Source: Laedolimicola ammoniilytica (GTDB lineage Bacteria > Bacillota > Clostridia > Lachnospirales > Lachnospiraceae). From it: DNA of 64,000 bases. Positions 59,121-64,000 of the stretch are shown here, piece after piece. The notes under the pieces were generated by a model. The model did not search any database and was not told the origin of the DNA. It saw only the letters and a list, made by a program, of their open reading frames with translations. The stretch's first letter is position 1, and the number at the start of each line of letters is the position of its first letter. The stretch spans positions 57,545 through 121,544 of the forward strand of contig NZ_JAOQKC010000010.1 in assembly GCF_025567165.1 (NCBI RefSeq), read 5' to 3'. A program made the position numbers and the translations under genes.

Positions 59121-59369
59121 GAAAATACCCCCCATATAGGACTTTTATATTTCATTGTCCTATATGAGGGTAGCATATCAGTGTAAAGGGTGTCTTTTTA
59201 GTGCTATTTTATTGTCATATCAAGGCTCATTCAATTGTGGTAAATTCGTGGTAAATTAAATAATTTTCTATACTTCAAAGTGCTTGAAAGTATAGTGTTT
59301 ATGCGGATAATCGCAAATTAGATATAAAATTTATAATAAAAGATATATATTAGAAAAAGGAAATAAAAA

Positions 59370-59933
59370 ATGGCAATTGAAGTAGAAATCAAACTGAAAA
59401 TCCGGGACAGGCAGGCTCTGGCAGCGAAGCTGACCGAGCTGGGCTTCCGCCCCGGCAGGCTTCTGCGGGAGACGGATGTGTATTTCCGGGCGGCGCATCA
59501 TGATTTTGTAAAGCGGGACGAAGCTCTGCGGGTGAGAGAGACGGAAGACCTGGAGACCGGGGAGAAGACGGCGCAGTTGAATTTCAAGGGGCCGAAGCTG
59601 GATGATGCTTCCATGACCAGGAGGGAAATGGAGACAACTGTTGGCGATGGCGGGACCGTCCGGGCGATTCTGGAGCAGATTGGTTTTACGCCGGTGATTC
59701 CGGTGGAAAAGGTACGGAACTATTTTCACCGGGGACGGCTGACGGCCTGTGTGGATCAAGTGACCGGGCTCGGGGACTTTCTGGAGCTGGAGATTCTGAC
59801 GGAATCCGAAGAAGGATGGAGCGCGGCACTCACCGAGATAGAAAAAGTATTGCGGCATGCCGGGTATTCCATGGAGGATACCACGCAGGCCTCGTATTTG
59901 TCACAATTATATTTTAAATTAAAAAATAATTAG
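59370..59933 (+). CDS. CYTH domain protein (class IV adenylate cyclase / triphosphatase type)
   Basis: 187 residues. ExExK motif at Glu4-Glu6-Lys8 (EVEIKLKI), later paired charged strands (RVRETEDLETGEKTAQLNFKGP, VRNYFHRGRLTACVDQVTGLGDFLELEI) as in CYTH tunnel enzymes, which act on triphosphates with metal. Cyclase or thiamine/inorganic triphosphatase cannot be told apart. First chromosomal gene after the mobile region; upstream 59199-59369 is AT-rich with the element end and a hairpin CTATACTT/AAGTATAG (59268-59295). Confidence 0.87.
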   Translation: MAIEVEIKLKIRDRQALAAKLTELGFRPGRLLRETDVYFRAAHHDFVKRDEALRVRETEDLETGEKTAQLNFKGPKLDDASMTRREMETTVGDGGTVRAILEQIGFTPVIPVEKVRNYFHRGRLTACVDQVTGLGDFLELEILTESEEGWSAALTEIEKVLRHAGYSMEDTTQASYLSQLYFKLKNN

Positions 59934-59944
59934 ACAAAATTGTC
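59933..59944. promoter_or_regulatory. Candidate HipB operator
   Basis: GACAA-AA-TTGTC dyad, 48 nt before hipB, in a very AT-rich stretch (59919-59972) where the hip promoter should lie. Confidence 0.45.
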
Positions 59945-59991
59945 GTTTTATTATATTATAATTATATAAAAAGACAAAGGTGGCTTGTAAA

Positions 59992-60315
59992 ATGAATGGC
60001 TTAGAATACCAGAAACTTATTGGTGATAGAATAAAGCAATATCGTGTCAATGCGGGAATTTCACAGAAAGACCTGGAAGAGATGTCAGGAGTGTCAGTTC
60101 GCAGTATATCCAGGCTGGAGCAGGGAGCATCCATTCAGCTTGAGAGTTTTATTAAAATTTTGTATGCACTTAATCTGGAGAATAATATAGATTTACTAAT
60201 TCCGGATCAAACGAAGCGCCCGTCTTTTTACTTAAAAAAGAGTGAAAAACCAAGGCAGCGGGTACGAAAAAAAGAGAATACGAATAGCAGCTTTAAATGG
60301 GGTGATGAAGAATGA
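59992..60315 (+). CDS. HipB-like antitoxin/repressor
   Basis: 107 residues from ATG 59992 (AAAGGTGG 8 nt upstream; GTG 59980 is an alternative). HTH: IGDRIKQYRVNAGISQKDLEEMSGVSVRSISRLEQGA. Basic C-terminal tail. Stop overlaps hipA start by 4 nt (ATGA). It should bind HipA and repress the operon. Confidence 0.88.
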   Translation: MNGLEYQKLIGDRIKQYRVNAGISQKDLEEMSGVSVRSISRLEQGASIQLESFIKILYALNLENNIDLLIPDQTKRPSFYLKKSEKPRQRVRKKENTNSSFKWGDEE

Positions 60316-61610
60316 ATACAACTGCGGAAGTATATTTGTGGGGAACCAGGGTAGGAATTATACACCAGGATTTAAACAAACCATATGCTTCGTTTGAATA
60401 TGATGCTGATTTTTTAAAGAGTGGAATAGAAATATCACCGGTTATGATGCCGCTTAGTAATATTGTTTATGAGTTTCCGCTTCTTTCGGGTGAACCATTT
60501 TGGGGAATGCCGGGGTTGGTCGTAGATTCTCTGCCAGATAGTTTTGGCAATAAAGTTATTGAACAATGGCTTGCATCACAGGGAAAATCAATAAAAGATT
60601 TTACTGCAATTGACAGACTGTGTTATACCGGAAAAAGAGGAATGGGAGCGTTGGAATATGTACCAGCCAGCTCGGGAATAACAGATATCAATGAAAATAT
60701 CAATGTGACTGAAATGGTCAAGTTTGCTTCAGATGTGTTAAATCAAAGAGAGTCAATTACATTAAATGCACAGGAAGCATTGACCTATTCGCAATTGGTT
60801 CAGGTTGGGAGCTCTGCTGGTGGCGCACGGGCAAAAGCATTAATTGCCTGGAATAAAAAAACAAATGAGATTCGGTCAGGACAGCTTAACCTGGATAAGG
60901 ATTATGATTATTGGCTGATGAAATTCGATAATGTATCAAAAAATGGGGATCATGGATTGGAAGATGAGCCTGAATATACTTTAATTGAGTATGCGTATTG
61001 TAAAATGGCTCTGGATGCAGGAATTCAGATGAATGAATGCAGAATATATTCAAAAGCAGGGGAAAACCACTTTATGACAAAACGCTTTGACCGTATAGAT
61101 GGAAAAAAGGTACACATGCAATCATTGGGGGCAATAGCACATATCAGTTATAAAGAGCCAAGGCTGTGCAGTTATGAAATGGCAGCACAATACATGCAGG
61201 AAATGAATCTGCCAATGAAAGATATTGAACAATTCTACAGAAGAATGGTTTTTAACTGTATAGCTGTAAATCAGGATGATCATGTAAAAAATATATCTTT
61301 CTTAATGGATAGAAGCGGAAAATGGAGACTGTCGCCAGCATATGATATGACTTTTTCGTATAATGTTATGAACAAGTGGCTAAGCGCCCATCAGATGACC
61401 GTAAATGGGAAAAAAAGTGGTATAGATCTTGACGATTTATTAATGACTGGGACGAAAATGGGACTTAGAAAGAAAAAGTGTGTAGATATAATTTCCCAAG
61501 TAAGTATAGTGGTATCTAAATTTGCAAGATATGCGGAAGAACTAAAGATTAAGGAAAAGACCATTCTGGATATAGAGAAAATTCTTGCTCAGAATAAGGT
61601 GGAAATATAA
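60312..61610 (+). CDS. HipA-like Ser/Thr kinase toxin
   Basis: 432 residues. HipA N-terminal couple_hipA region (YLWGTRVGIIHQD, PFWGMPGLVVDSLPDSFGNKVIEQWL), glycine-rich phosphate loop VGSSAGGARAKA, catalytic Asp322 in NQDDHVKN and the metal Asp in SPAYDM. Catalytic residues look intact, so it may be active; E. coli HipA phosphorylates glutamyl-tRNA synthetase and induces persistence. AT content is higher than neighbours, suggesting transfer. Confidence 0.9.
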   Translation: MNTTAEVYLWGTRVGIIHQDLNKPYASFEYDADFLKSGIEISPVMMPLSNIVYEFPLLSGEPFWGMPGLVVDSLPDSFGNKVIEQWLASQGKSIKDFTAIDRLCYTGKRGMGALEYVPASSGITDINENINVTEMVKFASDVLNQRESITLNAQEALTYSQLVQVGSSAGGARAKALIAWNKKTNEIRSGQLNLDKDYDYWLMKFDNVSKNGDHGLEDEPEYTLIEYAYCKMALDAGIQMNECRIYSKAGENHFMTKRFDRIDGKKVHMQSLGAIAHISYKEPRLCSYEMAAQYMQEMNLPMKDIEQFYRRMVFNCIAVNQDDHVKNISFLMDRSGKWRLSPAYDMTFSYNVMNKWLSAHQMTVNGKKSGIDLDDLLMTGTKMGLRKKKCVDIISQVSIVVSKFARYAEELKIKEKTILDIEKILAQNKVEI

Positions 61611-61644
61611 CTAGTTTCAATACAGAAATCAGGAGAACAAAACC

Positions 61645-62700
61645 ATGGAAGAACAACAGACCCTCCACAAGCGCCGCGTGCGCTACAAGGGCAAATATCC
61701 GAAAAAATTTGAAGAAAAATACAAGGAGCATCAGCCTGAAAAATACCAGGACATGGTGGAGCACGTGATCCGGAAGGGCAACACGCCTGCCGGCATGCAC
61801 ATTTCCATTATGGTAGAGGAAATCCTGGATTTCCTGAAAATCCAGCCGGGTGAGACTGGCTTTGACGCTACTCTGGGTTATGGCGGCCATACCAGGGCTA
61901 TGATGCAGTGCCTGAAGGGACAGGGTCACATGTACGCCACAGACGTGGATCCGGAGGAGTCGGCCAAGACGAAGAAGCGGCTGGCGGATCAGGGCTTCGG
62001 CGAGGATATTCTGACCATTAAGCTGCAGAATTTCTGCACCATTGATGAGATTGCGAAAGAAGTGGGCGGTTTCGATTTTGTATTGGCAGATCTGGGAGTT
62101 TCTTCCATGCAGATCGACAATCCGAAGCGCGGCTTCTCCTTCAAGGTGGACGGCCCGCTGGATCTGCGCCTGAATCAGCAGAAGGGTATCAGCGCGGCGG
62201 AGCGCCTGGACACCATCGGCAGGGACGAGCTGGCAGGAATGCTCTATGAAAATTCCGACGAGCCCTACTGCGAGGAGCTGGCGAAGGCCATTACTGATGA
62301 GATCCGCCGGGGAAATCGGGTGGATACCACCACAAAGCTGAGGGAGATTATCGAGAAAACGTTGGATTTCCTGCCGGAAAAGGAGAAAAAAGAGACGGTC
62401 AAAAAGACTTGCCAGCGGGTATTCCAGGCCCTTCGTATCGACGTAAATCAGGAATTCGAGGTGCTTTATGAGTTCATGGAGAAGCTGCCGGGCGCTCTGA
62501 AGCCGGGCGGACGCGCGGCCATTCTGACCTTCCATTCCGGGGAGGACAAGCTGGTGAAGGCAGCCATGAAAGAGGGTTATCGCTCCGGCATTTACAGCAG
62601 CTATTCCAAAGACGTAGTGCGTCCATCAGCCGAAGAATGTGTGCGGAATCCCCGGGCCCGCTCCACAAAAATGCGCTGGGCCGTCCGGGCAGAGGAATAA
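61645..62700 (+). CDS. RsmH-type rRNA methyltransferase (MraW family), non-dcw copy
   Basis: 351 residues. The MraW core is present: GFDATLGYGGHT (SAM motif), DVDPEE, FDFVLADLGVSSMQIDNPKRGFSF, and ALRIDVNQEFEVL with FHSGED. An N-terminal basic extension of about 45 residues (KRRVRYKGKYPKKFEEKYKEHQPEK) precedes the usual H-x-V/I start. RsmH makes m4C1402 in 16S rRNA and normally sits with ftsL and mraZ; here it is alone, so it may be a paralogue with another target. Confidence 0.82.
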   Translation: MEEQQTLHKRRVRYKGKYPKKFEEKYKEHQPEKYQDMVEHVIRKGNTPAGMHISIMVEEILDFLKIQPGETGFDATLGYGGHTRAMMQCLKGQGHMYATDVDPEESAKTKKRLADQGFGEDILTIKLQNFCTIDEIAKEVGGFDFVLADLGVSSMQIDNPKRGFSFKVDGPLDLRLNQQKGISAAERLDTIGRDELAGMLYENSDEPYCEELAKAITDEIRRGNRVDTTTKLREIIEKTLDFLPEKEKKETVKKTCQRVFQALRIDVNQEFEVLYEFMEKLPGALKPGGRAAILTFHSGEDKLVKAAMKEGYRSGIYSSYSKDVVRPSAEECVRNPRARSTKMRWAVRAEE

Positions 62701-62753
62701 GCAGAAAACAGTCCATTTGTGAGAAAACATATCTGTTATGTCAGGTATGAGTC

Positions 62754-62782
62754 TTGAAGGAAAGACAAAAGGGCGCTATACT
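62754..62782 (+). promoter_or_regulatory. Promoter of the NifX-FKBP gene
   Basis: TTGAAG (62754-62759), 17-nt spacer, TATACT (62777-62782), with a leader of about 85 nt. Confidence 0.65.
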
Positions 62783-62874
62783 ATATAGAAACGCAGCGTG
62801 TGAAAAGCCGATAAACGGGAGCGGCAGAGAAGGAACACAGCTTGCGTATATAATAAAAACGGGAGGATTTTATC

Positions 62875-63732
62875 ATGAAAATCGCAGTAACTTATGACAA
62901 TGGCAATGTATTTCAGCATTTCGGTAAGACCGAGTCTTTCAAGGTATATGAAGTAGAGAATAATCAGGTCGTAAAAAGTGAAGTGATTGGCTCCAACGGA
63001 ACCGGACACGGCGCTCTGGCAGGACTTCTGGCAGCTCAGGGCATCGACGTACTGATTTGCGGCGGCATCGGCGGAGGAGCCCAGGCAGCTCTTGCAGAAG
63101 CGGGTGTGGAGCTTTGTTCCGGAGCGGAAGGTGACACGGACGCAGCTGTAGAGGCTTATCTGAAGGGAGAACTGACAAGCGCAGGCGCAACCTGTGACCA
63201 TCATGATCACGAAGAGGGGCATTCCTGCGGCAATCATGAGGAAGGCGGCTGCGGCGGAGATTGCGGCAGCTCCTGCGGAGGCGGCTGTGGCCAGCCGAAG
63301 CTTACCGGACGCAATGTGGGCAAGACCTGCAGAACCCATTACAAGGGAACCTTCAACGATGGCACTCAGTTTGATTCTTCCTACGACCGGGGCGAGCCCC
63401 TGGAGTTCGTCTGTGGCGCAGGCCAGATGATCCGCGGCTTCGACGCGGCGGTGGCAGACATGGAGGTAGGCCAGGTGGTGGATATTCACCTGATGCCCGA
63501 GGAAGCCTACGGCATGCCGAATCCGGACGCCATTTTCACGCTGGAAATCGCTCAGCTTCCGGGCTCTGAGGAGCTGGAGGTGGGGCAGGGCGTATACCTG
63601 ACCAACCAGTTTGGCCAGCCGTTCCCGGTGAAGGTAACCGCCAAAGACGAGAAGAGCATCACCTTCGACGCCAACCATGAGATGGCGGGTAAGGAGCTGA
63701 ATTTCAAGATTGAGCTGGTAGAGGTAAAATAA
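62875..63732 (+). CDS. NifX-like cluster-binding domain fused to an FKBP/SlyD-type prolyl isomerase
   Basis: 285 residues. Residues 1-106 form a dinitrogenase FeMo-cofactor-binding (NifX/NafY/NifB-C) type domain (KIAVTYDNGNVFQHFGKTESFKVYEV, LICGGIGGGAQAAL). Residues 107-139 are packed with Cys, His and Gly (CDHHDHEE, GGCGGDCGSSCGGGCG). From about 145 an FKBP domain of SlyD type follows (YKGTFNDGTQFDSSYDRGEPLEFVCGAGQMIRGFD, EEAYGMPNP). SlyD handles nickel through a His-rich tail, so a metal-handling chaperone is a fair guess. No nif genes are near. Confidence 0.88.
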   Translation: MKIAVTYDNGNVFQHFGKTESFKVYEVENNQVVKSEVIGSNGTGHGALAGLLAAQGIDVLICGGIGGGAQAALAEAGVELCSGAEGDTDAAVEAYLKGELTSAGATCDHHDHEEGHSCGNHEEGGCGGDCGSSCGGGCGQPKLTGRNVGKTCRTHYKGTFNDGTQFDSSYDRGEPLEFVCGAGQMIRGFDAAVADMEVGQVVDIHLMPEEAYGMPNPDAIFTLEIAQLPGSEELEVGQGVYLTNQFGQPFPVKVTAKDEKSITFDANHEMAGKELNFKIELVEVK

Positions 63733-63744
63733 GACAGAAGAAAG

Positions 63745-63790
63745 ATACAGGACATTTTTCGGAAAAACCGGAGATGTCCTGTATTTTTTG
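63745..63790 (+). terminator. Terminator after the NifX-FKBP gene
   Basis: ATACAGGACAT (63745-63755) and ATGTCCTGTAT (63774-63784) form an 11-bp stem followed by TTTTTTG. Repeat copy 2 starts immediately after. Confidence 0.85.
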
Positions 63791-63951
63791 TTATGGAATA
63801 GGAAATTCCGATAGAATTCCCTATTCCACAAAAGCAAGCAGAGCTTGCAAAGATGCGCACTCGGCGCAGTGGTAGATGGTTGCTGAAGCAACCGCGCCTC
63901 GGCGCGAGGGCGTGTGAAAAAATGAGAAATCATTTTTTACACGCTCTTTTA
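63791..63951. repeat. Dispersed multi-hairpin repeat, copy 2
   Basis: Same order of hairpins as the copy at 17541: first stem TGGAATAGG with CCTATTCCA, the 77-nt core (63832-63908, two changes), then a terminal hairpin of different sequence, GCGTGT...ATGA with TCAT...ACACGC (63910-63944), and TTTT. Like copy 1 it directly follows a gene's terminator. Bases 63952-64000 hold only a short AGACTA/TAGTCT dyad. Confidence 0.85.
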
Positions 63952-64000
63952 GACTAAAAAATTATAAACGAAGTAGTCTCTAAAAGCGCATTTCCCCCTT

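Larger units (their letters stand above)
57445..59198 (-). mobile_element. IS3-family insertion sequence
   Basis: About 1.75 kb with imperfect 45-bp terminal inverted repeats: left AAAAGACACC...TATGCT...AGGACAAT (57445-57490), right the mirrored GGTGTCTTTT (59189-59198) with AGCATA and ATTGTCCT. Two overlapping reading frames, orfA and orfB, are joined by a frameshift site. No clear target duplication was found. Confidence 0.85.
52100..59265. mobile_element. Tn916-like integrative mobilizable element 2, approximate bounds
   Basis: About 7.2 kb with Tn916-type integrase and excisionase, a MobT-like relaxase gene, an inverted-repeat-rich transfer or replication region, XRE regulators, small membrane proteins and an IS3-family insertion. 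No secretion or resistance genes. GTGGTAAATTC and GTGGTAAATTA (59238-59256) mark the right end. Confidence 0.75.

Noticed and set aside
46650..59265. Antibiotic resistance cargo in the mobile region
   Set aside because: No tet, erm, van, aminoglycoside or beta-lactamase gene is present; the Tn916-like part lacks tetM and all secretion genes.
62776..63933. A 385-codon minus-strand frame running through repeat copy 2 and the NifX-FKBP gene
   Set aside because: The plus-strand gene is clear; the frame only joins repeat sequence and shadow. The same repeat-derived peptide appears at 17435-17674, a consequence of the repeat.

Overview
The window looks like chromosome from a gut Lachnospiraceae (Clostridia). 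Sporulation genes (a SpoVAE end, a CotH protein), Firmicutes-type operons (ftsEX with a PcsB-like hydrolase and a CtpB-like protease; str operon rpsL-rpsG-fusA-tuf), strong AGGAGG ribosome sites and consensus -35/-10 promoters with 17-nt spacers all fit. The genus cannot be fixed from sequence reading alone.

Layout. 1-5 kb: SpoVAE end, a DegV lipid-binding protein, a large TPR plus degenerate AAA protein, a MATE transporter. 5-10.3 kb: a PfkB sugar kinase, then a TetR gene with a palindromic operator in its own promoter, a GH13 amylase and glycogen branching enzyme. 10.4-12 kb: a small flavin-domain-like membrane protein, a folded intergenic unit and a YitT protein. 12.3-17.5 kb: CdaR-type regulator, ftsE, ftsX, M23 hydrolase, S41 protease. 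18-25 kb: an L-ascorbate (ula) locus with UlaG, PTS IIA/IIC/IIB, DeoR regulator, an unassigned beta-propeller-like protein, UlaE and UlaF; no ulaD is present. 25.2-46.6 kb: enolase with a tandem-repeat leader, CotH, YigZ, class A PBP, HAD phosphatase, a second MATE, Fe-S aldo/keto reductase, CobW GTPase, glycerol kinase with a DUF1667 remnant, dihydrolipoyl dehydrogenase, MBL protein, and the str operon with an unusually long structured rpsL-rpsG gap.

46.65-59.3 kb is accessory DNA: two integrative mobilizable elements side by side. The first has a repressor, excisionase, tyrosine integrase, RecA-fold ATPase, an oriT-like hairpin and a MobA/MobL relaxase. The second is Tn916-like: integrase, excisionase and a MobT-type relaxase gene whose 5' end appears frameshifted, plus regulators, membrane proteins and an IS3-family insertion sequence. 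59.3-64 kb returns to chromosome: CYTH protein, HipBA module, an RsmH-type methyltransferase outside a division cluster, and a NifX-FKBP fusion with a His/Cys-rich linker.

The strongest unexplained signals are two copies of a multi-hairpin dispersed repeat with compensatory base changes (17.5 and 63.8 kb), alternative RNA pairings between rpsL and rpsG, the tandem 50-bp leader repeats before eno, the ula locus without ulaD but with a conserved-looking propeller protein, and the NifX-FKBP fusion.
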